A stretch of 64,000 nt of DNA from an uncultured Oscillospiraceae bacterium. Lineage in GTDB: Bacteria; Bacillota; Clostridia; Oscillospirales; Acutalibacteraceae. Made by a program: the position numbers and the translations under genes. Below are positions 1-10,175 of the stretch, in pieces. Location of the stretch: the NCBI GenBank assembly GCA_902492045.1, contig CABUKB010000009.1:3769-67768 (forward strand). Reading direction: 5' to 3'. The notes under the pieces were generated by a model. It saw nothing but the letters and a program-made list of their open reading frames with translations. It was not told the origin of the DNA and did not search any database. Position 1 is the first letter of the stretch, and every line of letters starts with the position of its first letter.

Positions 1-106
1 GATTTTATCCCTCGCCAACGGGAGCGGTGCCATTAACGATGCCGATACCCGGTGAGGGACAAGTTCAAAAGTAAGAGAACTGCGGTATATGAGCTCACAA
101 GAGATG
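1..106. other. Left edge, no gene recognised; nested complementary arms
   Basis: No protein-like frame is convincing here. Bases 8-13 (TCCCTC) can pair with 54-59 (GAGGGA), 19-22 with 48-51, and 25-27 with 42-44. This nested arrangement could be the end of a structured RNA or leader that begins before the window. I could not match it to a riboswitch class I know. Confidence 0.25.
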
Positions 107-148
107 AAAAAGCGCGACCAAGGTTATAAGCCTTAGTCGCGCTTTTTA
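107..148. terminator. Bidirectional intrinsic terminator downstream of groEL
   Basis: The arms AAAAAGCGCGAC (107-118) and GTCGCGCTTTTT (about 136-147) form a long stem with an extra AGG/CCT pairing inside. T-runs lie on both strands, so it can end groESL transcripts (minus) and any transcript entering from the left (plus). Confidence 0.8.
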
Positions 149-215
149 TCGGACGAATGTCATGGGGGCGTGGAATGCCGGTTCCATGTTCCGGAATCGG
201 TCATCTCCGTTTTTC

Positions 216-1850
<1,635 letters not shown>

Positions 1851-1868
1851 TTACCTCCTACAATCTAA

Positions 1869-2180
<312 letters not shown>

Positions 2181-2183
2181 CTA

Positions 2184-2217
2184 GATTTAGCACTCCGATG
2201 TTTTGAGTGCTAAATCT
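2184..2217 (-). promoter_or_regulatory. CIRCE operator (HrcA binding site)
   Basis: The consensus TTAGCACTC (2187-2195), a 9-base spacer and GAGTGCTAA (2205-2213) are present without mismatch. The palindrome extends to 13 bp per arm (AGATTTAGCACTC). CIRCE is the known operator of the heat-shock repressor HrcA. It lies between the promoter and the groES ribosome-binding site. Confidence 0.98.
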
Positions 2218-2245
2218 ATTTTAGCCTGAAAGCTGGAAAAATCAA
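2218..2245 (-). promoter_or_regulatory. groESL promoter
   Basis: Reading the minus strand, TTGATT (2245-2240) and TAAAAT (2223-2218) are separated by 16 bases, directly upstream of CIRCE. This is a vegetative-type promoter that HrcA on CIRCE would block at the start of transcription. Confidence 0.7.
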
Positions 2246-2382
2246 GAGGGTAAACCGCATTTTTACAAGATTTCATAATTTTTTTACAATTCCTATCAGG
2301 AGCGGGGCCTTGGAATGCCGGTGATACAAGGCCGCGCCCTCTCAATGGCGGCTCGGGTGCGGCGAATACGGCACCTGACGGA

Positions 2383-3504
2383 TTAAGACCGGTAATACAG
2401 ATAGAGTTGGCATTTGAGCATGCCGTTATATAGCTTGCGGCGTTTGTCCGCTTTTCGGCCAAATAAGGTTTCAAAATTTTCATGGGGGCTGATGATTCCA
2501 TATGTCCAGCCTTTTTTAGGCTGAAACACCCGGCCCATGGTCCGGTAAAGCTCCTCTGCGGACCGAACGTCCAGCAGGCGTTCCCCATACGGCGGGTTGC
2601 AGAGGAGTACGCCGTTTTCCCCCTCGGGAACAAACGTCCCCAGATCCCGTACAGCAGCGGCGACACAATCTCCCACCCCTGCCTTGCCGGCGTTTTCCAG
2701 TGTCAAACGGACCGCCTCGGGATCGGTATCGCCGCCTGATGCCTGGAAGGGGCCGTCCTTTCGGATCTGAGTCTTTGCCCGGCTGCGCTCTTGCTCCCAG
2801 ATATCAGGCGGAACGGAACCCCACCGCATCGCGGCAAACCGGCGCCGCAGCCCCGGCGCGATGCGTCTGGCCGCGAGTGCCGCCTCGATCAGCAGCGTAC
2901 CGGAGCCGCAGCAGGGATCCACCACCCGTTCGGCCAGCCTTGCCCTGGCCAGATCCACCATGGCGGCAGCCAGGGTTTCCTTTAAAGGGGCGCCTCCCGC
3001 GTTTTGCCGGTAGCCTCGTTTGTGCAGTCCCGGGCCACTGGTATCGAGAAGCAGAGACGCCTCGTCTTTGAGCAGAGTGAACTGCACCTGCACCGGCGCG
3101 CCGCTCTCCTCAAACCAGGAAAGCCGATAAACGCTTTTCAGCCGTTCCACAATCGCCTTTTTGATGATCGCCTGGCAGTCGGGGACACTGTGAAGGGTGG
3201 AACTCAAAGACCAGCCTTTGACGGGAAACGCGTCTTTCTTTCCGATCCAATGTTCCCATGGCAGGGAACGGACCCCTTCAAACAGGGCCTCAAAGCTGGA
3301 CGCATGAAAGCGGCCTATATGAATCTGGATTCTCTCGGCATAACGGGAGCCGATGTTGGCCCTGGCCAGCATTTCCGGTCCTCCGCTGAAAAGTACCCGT
3401 CCGTTTTGCACCCGGACATCCTGCGCCTCCATCCGTTTGAGCTCATCTCCCAGGATCCCTTCTATACCGAACAGGCAGGGCGCCGCGTATTCCCACTTTT
3501 CCAT
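2383..3504 (-). CDS. THUMP-domain class I SAM-dependent RNA methyltransferase (RlmL/YpsC-like)
   Basis: This is predicted to methylate N2 of a guanine in 23S rRNA, by analogy with RlmL/YpsC. The N-terminal 60 residues are ferredoxin-like, followed by a THUMP RNA-binding domain and a Rossmann methyltransferase domain. That domain shows the SAM-binding stretch VVDPCCGSGTLLIEAAL (about 195-211) and the catalytic motif NPPYGERL near residue 304. The length of 373 residues fits YpsC. The ATG at 3504 is preceded by AGGA six bases away. It is downstream of hpf but separated by a hairpin. The exact target base is not certain. Confidence 0.88.
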   Translation of the reverse strand: MEKWEYAAPCLFGIEGILGDELKRMEAQDVRVQNGRVLFSGGPEMLARANIGSRYAERIQIHIGRFHASSFEALFEGVRSLPWEHWIGKKDAFPVKGWSLSSTLHSVPDCQAIIKKAIVERLKSVYRLSWFEESGAPVQVQFTLLKDEASLLLDTSGPGLHKRGYRQNAGGAPLKETLAAAMVDLARARLAERVVDPCCGSGTLLIEAALAARRIAPGLRRRFAAMRWGSVPPDIWEQERSRAKTQIRKDGPFQASGGDTDPEAVRLTLENAGKAGVGDCVAAAVRDLGTFVPEGENGVLLCNPPYGERLLDVRSAEELYRTMGRVFQPKKGWTYGIISPHENFETLFGRKADKRRKLYNGMLKCQLYLYYRS

Positions 3505-3593
3505 TCCGATTCCTATCCTTTCCAGGCATTGGCCCTGTGCGGGCTATGGGGTTCACCCGAAGTGTTGCCGCCGAAAGTTTTCAATGAAAAGGA

Positions 3594-3617
3594 GACGGCC
3601 GCGCCGCCGCGGCCGTC
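3594..3617 (-). terminator. GC-rich hairpin after hpf
   Basis: GACGGCCGCG (3594-3603) pairs perfectly with CGCGGCCGTC (3608-3617). On the minus strand it is followed by CTCCTTTTC. It probably separates the hpf transcript from the methyltransferase gene. Confidence 0.55.
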
Positions 3618-3632
3618 CTCTGCGATAGACGA

Positions 3633-4169
3633 TCATTCCCCGCCGGGCTCGAGCAAACCGTAATTGCCGTCCCGGCGGCGGTACACCACATTGATCTCAC
3701 CGGTCTCTCCATTGCGAAACATATAAAACTGATGCCCGATCAGATTCATCTGCAATATGGCTTCCTCAATGTCCAGGGGTTTGACGGGGAAGGATTTGGA
3801 TTTGACCACATGAAACTCGTCTTCATCCTCTTCCGTGCCTCCGGCCTCCAAATCGTCAAAAGCATGCACCCGCAGCCGTTTTTCCAATCGGGTCTTATTT
3901 TTCCGGATCTGCCGGAGCAACACATCCATCAGGCGATCAACGGCTTCGTTTGGTTCCTCTGCCGCATCTTCTGCACGAATCACCATGCCGTTATAGCGAA
4001 TGGTGATTTCCACCCGCATGAGGTTGCGTTCACTCGTGACGGTGACATCCGCTCTGGCGTCGGATTCGAAAAACTTGTCCAGTTTGGACAGCTTCGTCTC
4101 CGTGCGTTCCACAAAGGACGGGCGAAGAGAACATTTCCTGCCGGTCATCGTTACCTTCATACCATTCAC
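3633..4169 (-). CDS. hpf: Ribosome hibernation promoting factor, long form
   Basis: This protein binds the small-subunit decoding centre and dimerises 70S ribosomes into 100S particles in stationary phase. The N-terminal 100 residues form the YfiA/S30AE domain. The C-terminal 60 residues contain the dimerisation domain seen only in long HPF (DIEEAILQMNLIGHQFYMFRN). The 178-residue length fits. Two starts are possible: GTG at 4169 with AAGGA upstream, or ATG at 4160 (MKVTMTGRK) with GGAG eight bases upstream. The second gives 175 residues and looks more like homologues. Confidence 0.95.
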   Translation of the reverse strand: MNGMKVTMTGRKCSLRPSFVERTETKLSKLDKFFESDARADVTVTSERNLMRVEITIRYNGMVIRAEDAAEEPNEAVDRLMDVLLRQIRKNKTRLEKRLRVHAFDDLEAGGTEEDEDEFHVVKSKSFPVKPLDIEEAILQMNLIGHQFYMFRNGETGEINVVYRRRDGNYGLLEPGGE

Positions 4170-4300
4170 TCCAATCCTTTTTCATGGGTTCGGGGAGCCC
4201 ACGGCCGACAAATCCGCCGGGGATACGCCCCAATGTGAGTATACCAGCTTTTCCCATAAAAATAAACAAGGAATTGTGAACGTTTGAAGCCGGGCGGACT

Positions 4301-5143
4301 TTACAGAACAGCCGAGGCGTGTCTGGTCACATGACAACCCACGTTGACGGCCACCGGCAGGCCGGCGATATGGGTGGGATAGGTTTCGACCGACACGCCC
4401 AGGGCGGTCGTGTTCCCGCCGAATCCCTGAGGGCCGATGCCCAGAGCGTTGACGGCTTCCAGTGCATCCCGTTCCAGTTCAGCATAATACGGATCGCTGT
4501 TTGGGCGGTCGAGAGGACGGCACAAAGCTTTTTTGGCCAAGAATGCGCACATCTCGAAATCACCGCCGATCCCCACTCCCAATACCATGGGCGGGCAGGG
4601 ATTGCTCCCGGCCTTCCGAGCGGCCTGTACGATACAGTCGAGTACCCGATCCCGGTCCGCCGCCGGGGTGAGCATGAATATTCGGCTCATATTTTCGCTG
4701 CCGAACCCCTTTGGGGCGACGGTGAGTTCCAGGCGGTCTCCCTGCGTCAGTTCGGTATGCAGCACCGCCGGGGCATTATTCCCGGTGTTCGTCCGGCGGA
4801 GCGGATCCTCCACGACGGAGCAGCGCAGCAGTCCTTCGGTATATCCTCTTGCCACCCCTCGGTTCACAGCATCCCGCAGCAGTCCCCCGGTGATATGCAC
4901 CTCCTGGCCCACCCGGGCGAACACCACCGCCATCCCGGTATCCTGGCAGACGGGAAGGCTGAGTTCCTCGGCGGCGTCCAGATTCGCTTCCAGATCCCGC
5001 ATGATTTCCCGGGCCAGAGGCGCGTTCTCCCGTTTCGCCGCCTGGCCGACCGCGCGGCAGATATCCGCCGGCAGATGCCGGTTCGCTTCGATACACAAAT
5101 CCCGTACCGTCTGTTCAATGACGGTGACGTTTATATCCCGCAT
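4301..5143 (-). CDS. Class I fumarate hydratase/tartrate dehydratase-type alpha subunit
   Basis: This is the N-terminal (alpha) half of the two-subunit, oxygen-sensitive 4Fe-4S fumarase that interconverts fumarate and malate. Cluster-ligand cysteines fit in LPVCQDTGMAVVF (about 64-76), SNPCPPMVLGVGIGG and NVGCHVTRHASA at the C-terminus. The 280-residue length is normal for an alpha subunit. The ATG follows AAAGGAG. A beta subunit would normally be the next gene, but the neighbours here are hpf and an amidohydrolase, so the partner must lie elsewhere or the protein has a different dehydratase role. Confidence 0.93.
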   Translation of the reverse strand: MRDINVTVIEQTVRDLCIEANRHLPADICRAVGQAAKRENAPLAREIMRDLEANLDAAEELSLPVCQDTGMAVVFARVGQEVHITGGLLRDAVNRGVARGYTEGLLRCSVVEDPLRRTNTGNNAPAVLHTELTQGDRLELTVAPKGFGSENMSRIFMLTPAADRDRVLDCIVQAARKAGSNPCPPMVLGVGIGGDFEMCAFLAKKALCRPLDRPNSDPYYAELERDALEAVNALGIGPQGFGGNTTALGVSVETYPTHIAGLPVAVNVGCHVTRHASAVL

Positions 5144-5192
5144 CGTTCTTCTCCTTTGTCGCCGCCCTGGTTTGGGCGCCTACCACTGATTT

Positions 5193-6347
5193 TCATAAGA
5201 TTCGGTTTCCAGCGGCAAACACCGCCCTGGGTTTAGCCGTCAGGGTCAAGGGATCCCCGGGAAACAGCGCGAGATCCGCATCTTTGCCCGGAGTAATGGA
5301 GCCGGCCCGGTCGTCGATGCCGCAGATCAGGGCGGGCCACAGCGTCACGGCTTTCAACGCCGCCTCATGCGGCAGGCCTTCGCGCACAGCGAGCCCCGCG
5401 CATAAGGCGAGATATTGCTGAGGAATCACCGGATGGTCATTAATCAGCGCAATGTCCACTCCCGCCCGGTATAAAATCCCGGGATTCTCGGGGGTCAGGC
5501 CGCGGAGTTCCGGTTTGCTCCGGTCGCAGAGCAGGGGGCCGCAGAGTACCGGAACGCCTTCGGCGGCCAGAATGTCTGCGGCGCGGTGTCCCTCGGTCCC
5601 ATGGACGATTACGGCATGCAGATGAAATTCCTTGGACAGCCGAATGGCGGTGAATATGTCGTCGAGCCGGTGTGCATGAAAGTGCACCGGCAGTTCGCCC
5701 CGGAGAACCGGCAGCAGGGCCTCGCATTTAGCGTCGTATTCCGGTTCTTCCGCGTCCGGGTCGCCGGCTGCCCGGTCTTTATCCTGCCTGTAGCGGTTGG
5801 CGGCCAAAAGCTGTTCCCGGATGACGGCTGCCGTGGCCATGCGGGTGACCGGGGCCTGGTTCTTGCCGTGATAGGTGGTCTTGGGGTTCTCACCGAGCGC
5901 CATTTTCATCGACAGGGGAGTGCGAATCACCATGTCGTCTATCCGGCAGCCATAGGTTTTCATGGCTACCGTCTGTCCGCCGATGGGATTGGCGCTGCCC
6001 GGTCCGGTGACGACCGTCGTCACGCCCGCCTCCAGCGCCTCCCGGAAACAACGGTCCTGCGGATTGATGGCGTCGATGGCCCGCATCTGGGGAGTGGACG
6101 GGTCGGTATCCTCATTTCCGTCGTCTCCTTCAAAACCCAGGCCGTCCTCCCACATCCCGATATGGGAATGGGCGTCGACCAGGCCGGGGAGAAGCCAGCC
6201 TTTCCCGGCATCCCATTCGTCCATGCCGTCTGCGGGCTTGTCCCTCATACGGCCGAGCGCGGCGATCCGCCCGTCTCTGATTTCCACATAACCGTCTTCG
6301 ATCACCGGGGCGTCCATCGGGAATACCCGCGCATGAATGATACGCAT
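5193..6347 (-). CDS. Amidohydrolase (imidazolonepropionase-like metallohydrolase)
   Basis: This is a metal-dependent hydrolase of the amidohydrolase superfamily; the substrate is unknown. It shows the N-terminal small beta domain, the metal motif DAHSHIGMWEDG (about 58-69), a GVTTVVTGPGSANPIGGQ stretch, an HFHAHRLDD motif and a C-terminal Asp in LINDHPVIPQ, followed by TPGKDADLALFPGDPL. I choose the ATG at 6347 (MRIIHARVF, 384 aa) because AAGAAGG lies about 7 bases upstream. The in-frame ATG at 6365 has no site. It is 49 bp upstream of the fumarase gene, so the two may be cotranscribed. Confidence 0.9.
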   Translation of the reverse strand: MRIIHARVFPMDAPVIEDGYVEIRDGRIAALGRMRDKPADGMDEWDAGKGWLLPGLVDAHSHIGMWEDGLGFEGDDGNEDTDPSTPQMRAIDAINPQDRCFREALEAGVTTVVTGPGSANPIGGQTVAMKTYGCRIDDMVIRTPLSMKMALGENPKTTYHGKNQAPVTRMATAAVIREQLLAANRYRQDKDRAAGDPDAEEPEYDAKCEALLPVLRGELPVHFHAHRLDDIFTAIRLSKEFHLHAVIVHGTEGHRAADILAAEGVPVLCGPLLCDRSKPELRGLTPENPGILYRAGVDIALINDHPVIPQQYLALCAGLAVREGLPHEAALKAVTLWPALICGIDDRAGSITPGKDADLALFPGDPLTLTAKPRAVFAAGNRIL

Positions 6348-6425
6348 CCATCTGCCTTCTTTCATAGAAAGGGCAGGACACGCGGGAATTTCTCCTGCTC
6401 GCCCTGCCTGTCTGTCTGGCTTTGT

Positions 6426-6851
6426 TTATTTGGAACGGCGGGAGAATCCGCCGTGTTTTCCATCCACGGAACGTTTGAGATCCAACATTTTTTCGTCGCT
6501 GGTCTGCTTGAACCGGGACATCATATCCTCGAAACTGGCGCTTTCCTGCCGGGAGGGCTTCCATTCAAATCCCCCGGGGCGGCCGGGAGATACCGCACGA
6601 GCGGCGCGGGGAGCCGGATCCAAAGCCTTTTTGATCGAGAGGCTGATTTTTCCGTCCTCGCCGATATTCAGGATTTTGACCTTCACCGTCTGGCCCTCGG
6701 TCACATAATCCCGTATCTCCTTGACATAGGTAGGAGCCACCTCGGAAATGTGAACCATACCGGTTTTGCCGCCGGACAAATCCACAAACGCCCCGAATTT
6801 CGTGATTCCCGTAACCTTGCCCTCAATAACCGCTCCGACTTCCAGTGCCAT
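6426..6851 (-). CDS. yabR: S1-domain RNA-binding protein (YabR/GSP13-like)
   Basis: A single S1 domain occupies residues 1-75 (VGAVIEGKVTGITKFGAFVDL ... GKISLSIKKAL). It is followed by a basic, low-complexity 65-residue tail rich in Pro, Arg and Ser. It is predicted to bind RNA or ribosomes. It comes after divIC in the same order as yabP-yabQ-divIC-yabR of Bacillus, which supports the assignment. The ribosome-binding site (GGGGGA) is rather far from the ATG. Confidence 0.9.
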   Translation of the reverse strand: MALEVGAVIEGKVTGITKFGAFVDLSGGKTGMVHISEVAPTYVKEIRDYVTEGQTVKVKILNIGEDGKISLSIKKALDPAPRAARAVSPGRPGGFEWKPSRQESASFEDMMSRFKQTSDEKMLDLKRSVDGKHGGFSRRSK

Positions 6852-6907
6852 ATGTATGCGTTATCCCCCTACTTAAAAATATTGATTTAAATTATGATTA
6901 TCGAACG

Positions 6908-7189
6908 TCAGTCGCCCGGCACCTCAATCAGGATGATCTCATCCGGTCTGGTCAACCCTTGCTTGCGGGCCTGCTGCTCCTGATATTTTTCATAATTGTC
7001 GCTTTTATTCTGCAAATCCTCTTCCACGCGCTGATAAGCCGCGATTTGCTGATTGATCCCGTCAAGGTCTTTCTGACTCTCGTTGATCTGCAACTGAAGC
7101 TGAATCAGCATGACGATCACATATACAGAAAACGCGAGCAGCGCGATTCGAAGAAAAATGCTTTTTTTCTTCTTTTTCACGGCTCTCAT
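6908..7189 (-). CDS. divIC: FtsB/DivIC-type septum protein
   Basis: This is a small bitopic membrane protein of the divisome that works with FtsL and DivIB. It has a basic cytosolic start (MRAVKKKKKS), one membrane segment at about 11-28, and an extracytoplasmic coiled coil at about 30-75 (LQLQINESQKDLDGINQQIAAYQ). The 93-residue length is typical. It lies 44 bp downstream of yabQ in the sporulation-linked operon. Confidence 0.9.
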   Translation of the reverse strand: MRAVKKKKKSIFLRIALLAFSVYVIVMLIQLQLQINESQKDLDGINQQIAAYQRVEEDLQNKSDNYEKYQEQQARKQGLTRPDEIILIEVPGD

Positions 7190-7233
7190 ACGATATGATT
7201 CCCTTCTATGTAAAGGCCGTTCATGGTCACGTT

Positions 7234-7749
7234 CTATTCTTTTTGATTATACAATAAGGACAGGGGCCGTTGCAAGACTTTTTTCAGATTTTCCCGCTTT
7301 TTTTTGAGAAAACCGGCGAGTGGGTGCCCCCATTTCCGAATAAGACGGCCCAACGCGGCAAATGGGCGTTTTAATACCTTCCAAAGGAGACGAAAGGGGA
7401 ATAAGAGCGCCTTCCACAGAGCGTTCCATAACCACAATATAGCCGAGATCACGCCTTTTGCACAGCGCACTACAGCCCGTCCAACGGTGAAATAGTATGC
7501 CGAAAAGCCGGTGACGAGACCCAAAAATAAATAAAAGCGCAGTTCGCCCCCTGTTACCGCCAAGGCAAAAAGAAAGGTGATGACACTGCTGAGAGCAAAA
7601 AACAGGAGATCTTGAAAGAAAATCACCTTGGCAGAGGACCTCATCATTAAACGGATCACCCGAAACACGTCGTAAAACGCTCCCAGCAGAAAACCCAAGC
7701 CCCCGGCCAAAAAGAGTTCCTGCAGCTGGCCGTTATTCGTAATCCCCAT
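7234..7749 (-). CDS. yabQ: Spore cortex biosynthesis protein YabQ
   Basis: This is an inner-membrane protein needed for spore cortex formation in Bacillus, where it sits in the outer forespore membrane. Four to five hydrophobic segments occupy the first 110 residues (QELFLAGGLGFLLGAFYDVFR ... LFLGLVTGFSAYYFT), followed by a basic tail. The ATG is preceded by AAAGGAG. Immediate linkage to yabP (15 bp) and divIC makes the call firm even though sequence conservation in this family is low. Confidence 0.92.
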   Translation of the reverse strand: MGITNNGQLQELFLAGGLGFLLGAFYDVFRVIRLMMRSSAKVIFFQDLLFFALSSVITFLFALAVTGGELRFYLFLGLVTGFSAYYFTVGRAVVRCAKGVISAILWLWNALWKALLFPFRLLWKVLKRPFAALGRLIRKWGHPLAGFLKKKRENLKKVLQRPLSLLYNQKE

Positions 7750-7763
7750 GGGCGAAGGCTCCT

Positions 7764-8051
7764 TTACTTAAACAACCGGCCGAAAAAGCCGCCCGACCGC
7801 GAATGGACATCCGCATAGCTCAGGGACTGAATCGAACCTTCCAGTGTCAGTTCACCCGTCTCCACATTCAGGCGGTTGATATGCAGCCCCTCCCCTTTAA
7901 CCGTCAGCTCACCGAGATCGGTATAGATAATGACGGTCAGCTCATCAAAGCTGTCCACATCCGAAACGCCTGAAACCGTCAGCGCCCGCCGGTCTTCCAG
8001 CACCAGATGGTGGGGCATGATCGGTACGGCCTTTGAAGTTTCCTCTTTCAC
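7764..8051 (-). CDS. yabP: Sporulation protein YabP
   Basis: This is a 95-residue protein of the YabP/YqfC family, required for spore formation and possibly for cortex assembly. The core HHLVLEDRRALTVSGVSDVDSFDE and the TVKGEGLHINRLNVETGELTLEG stretch are typical. The start is GTG at 8051, seven bases after AAGGAGG. It is the first gene of the yabP-yabQ-divIC-yabR operon and has a sigma-E-like promoter upstream. Confidence 0.95.
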   Translation of the reverse strand: MKEETSKAVPIMPHHLVLEDRRALTVSGVSDVDSFDELTVIIYTDLGELTVKGEGLHINRLNVETGELTLEGSIQSLSYADVHSRSGGFFGRLFK

Positions 8052-8080
8052 GCCGGCTCCTCCTTCCCTCGTCCTACATC

Positions 8081-8109
8081 ATTCTATGAAAAGAAATTAA
8101 AAATTATGT
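8081..8109 (-). promoter_or_regulatory. Candidate sigma-E promoter of yabP operon
   Basis: On the minus strand, ACATAAT (8109-8103) and CATAGAAT (8088-8081) are 14 bases apart. The -10 matches the sigma-E consensus CATACAhT at 7 of 8 positions, and yabP is known to be sigma-E dependent in Bacillus. The -35 match is weaker (5 of 7). Confidence 0.5.
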
Positions 8110-8239
8110 TTTCCATTCCCATTCACCTGGCAGAGTCTGAAAAACATCAAGCAGCCCGATGATCTGTTTGTATATGGAGGGCATAAGAAAAAGTAGGATA
8201 AGAAGTACTTCCTCGGTCTCATCCGGCGCGGGCGCCCCA

Positions 8240-8268
8240 TTGAAAAATTGAGGTGTGTCGGGTATAAT
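8240..8268 (+). promoter_or_regulatory. Sigma-A promoter for the radical SAM operon
   Basis: TTGAAA (8240-8245), 17 bases, then TATAAT (8263-8268). It is placed 66 bp before the radical SAM gene. The rest of the 8052-8333 gap shows nothing else recognisable. Confidence 0.8.
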
Positions 8269-8333
8269 GGCTTCATGCCGAACTTCCGGGTTTCCGGAGG
8301 AACTGCCGCGTGGCGCGGCGATAGGAGGAACTC

Positions 8334-10175
8334 ATGAACTCGTCAATTGAAACCCTGTTGGCGCAGGTGCAAAAACCCGGGCGGTATTCCGGCGGGGAAC
8401 TCCACAGTGTTGTCAAGGACAGAGAAGCCGTCCGCATCCGGTTCGCATTCTGTTTTCCCGATCTTTACGAGGTGGGCATGTCCCACTTGGGGATGAAAAT
8501 TCTTTACGGCCTTTTCAATGCCATGGAGGATGTTTGGTGCGAACGGGTTTTTGCGCCCGATACCGACATGGAGGCCCTCATGCGGGAACAAGGTGTCCTC
8601 CTTTTTGGCTTAGAGAGCGGGGACGCGATCCGAGATTTCGATTTTATCGGGTTTACCCTGCAATACGAAATGAGCTATACCGCCGTGCTGAACATGCTGG
8701 ACCTCGCCGGCTTGCCCCTTCGCGCGTCCGAGCGCGGCGATGCCGGTCCGATTGTGGTCGCAGGCGGCCCCTGTGCCTGCAATCCAGAGCCTTTGGCCGA
8801 TTTTATTGATCTGTTTACCCTGGGGGAGGGGGAAGAGGTCAACGTCGAACTATTGGCCCTCTACCGGTCCATGCAGGGGCCGCATTTTTCCAAGCAGGCT
8901 TTTTTGCGGGCGGCCGCAGATATCGAGGGGGTGTATGTGCCTTCTCTTTACGAGGTGGCGTATTTGGAATCCGGTGCCGTCGCGCAGGTAAAACCGCGGG
9001 ACGGGGCGCCCGCCAGGGTGCGCAAACGGATACTCCGGAATCTCGACACGGCGTATTATCCGGAAAACGTTGTTGTTCCTTTTCTCGACATTGTTCATGA
9101 CCGGGCGATGAGCGAAATTTTTCGAGGATGTATTCGGGGATGCCGGTTTTGTCAAGCCGGATTTCTCTACCGCCCGGTAAGGGAAAAGTCGGTGGACACC
9201 ATCGACCGGCAGAGCCGCGCCTTGTGCGAGTCTACCGGATATGAGGAATTCTCCTTATCTTCTTTGTCCACCAGCGACTATACCCATCTGCCCGAACTGC
9301 TTTCCCGGCTTCTCAGCTGGGCGGAGGAGGCCCATACCAATATATCGCTGCCCTCTCTGCGGGTGGATGGCTTTTCGGGAGATTTGGCCGCCAGGCTGAA
9401 TGTGCTGCGGCGCAGTGGTTTGACCTTTGCCCCTGAAGCGGGCACCCAGCGGCTGCGGGACGCAATCAACAAAAATCTGACCGAAGAGGAGATTTTCCGT
9501 ACGGTTCAGGAGGCCTTCGGTGCCGGCTGGACCGCGGTGAAACTGTATTTCATGAACGGTTTACCCACCGAAACCGACGAAGATATCGTGGGAATCGCCC
9601 GTTTGGGGCAAGAGATCGTCGACAGCTATTACCGCAACCCGGACAAGCCCAAAGGCAAGAGCGTGAATGTGTCAATCAGCGTCTCCTGTTTTGTCCCCAA
9701 GCCATTCACGCCCTTCCAGTGGGAACCGCAGGACACGGTCGAAGAACTCAGACGCAAGCAGCAACGGTTGCGGGAATCGGTTACCACCCGTAAGATTTCC
9801 TTGAATTGGCATGATGCCGAGGTCAGTTTTCTGGAAGCGGTACTCGCCCGGGGGGACCGGCGTCTCGGCCGGGTGCTGGAGGAGGTCTGGCGGCAGGGGG
9901 GCCATCTGGATGCCTGGTCAGAGCACCTGAGCGTGCAACGGTGGCGGGATGCCTTTTCCGCCTGCGGGGTGGATCCCGCTTTTTATGCCAACCGGCGTCG
10001 TCCCTTTGACGAGGTGCTGCCGTGGGATCATCTGGATTTCGGGGTTTCGAAAGCGTTCCTGATTCGGGAAAACCGAAGGGCCTGGAAGAGCGTTACGACC
10101 CCGAACTGCCGGGATTCCTGTTCTGCCTGCGGGGCTGCCTGCTTCCAAGGAGGGATCTGCGTTGAACGACGTTAA
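8334..10175 (+). CDS. TIGR03960-type B12-binding-like/radical SAM protein
   Basis: This is a large radical SAM enzyme of the family that begins with a degenerate B12-binding-like domain (about 1-200). The 4Fe-4S motif CIRGCRFC follows near residues 266-273, and a Cys-rich end (CRDSCSACGAACFQGGIC) may hold a further cluster. The family is conserved in Firmicutes next to a DUF2344 protein and is thought to act in RNA or protein modification; the reaction is unknown. GGAGGAACTC precedes the ATG. It overlaps the next gene by 14 bases. Confidence 0.92.
   Translation: MNSSIETLLAQVQKPGRYSGGELHSVVKDREAVRIRFAFCFPDLYEVGMSHLGMKILYGLFNAMEDVWCERVFAPDTDMEALMREQGVLLFGLESGDAIRDFDFIGFTLQYEMSYTAVLNMLDLAGLPLRASERGDAGPIVVAGGPCACNPEPLADFIDLFTLGEGEEVNVELLALYRSMQGPHFSKQAFLRAAADIEGVYVPSLYEVAYLESGAVAQVKPRDGAPARVRKRILRNLDTAYYPENVVVPFLDIVHDRAMSEIFRGCIRGCRFCQAGFLYRPVREKSVDTIDRQSRALCESTGYEEFSLSSLSTSDYTHLPELLSRLLSWAEEAHTNISLPSLRVDGFSGDLAARLNVLRRSGLTFAPEAGTQRLRDAINKNLTEEEIFRTVQEAFGAGWTAVKLYFMNGLPTETDEDIVGIARLGQEIVDSYYRNPDKPKGKSVNVSISVSCFVPKPFTPFQWEPQDTVEELRRKQQRLRESVTTRKISLNWHDAEVSFLEAVLARGDRRLGRVLEEVWRQGGHLDAWSEHLSVQRWRDAFSACGVDPAFYANRRRPFDEVLPWDHLDFGVSKAFLIRENRRAWKSVTTPNCRDSCSACGAACFQGGICVERR

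Noticed and set aside
8..59. Fluoride riboswitch
   Set aside because: The size is right, but the conserved bases of the class are not present.
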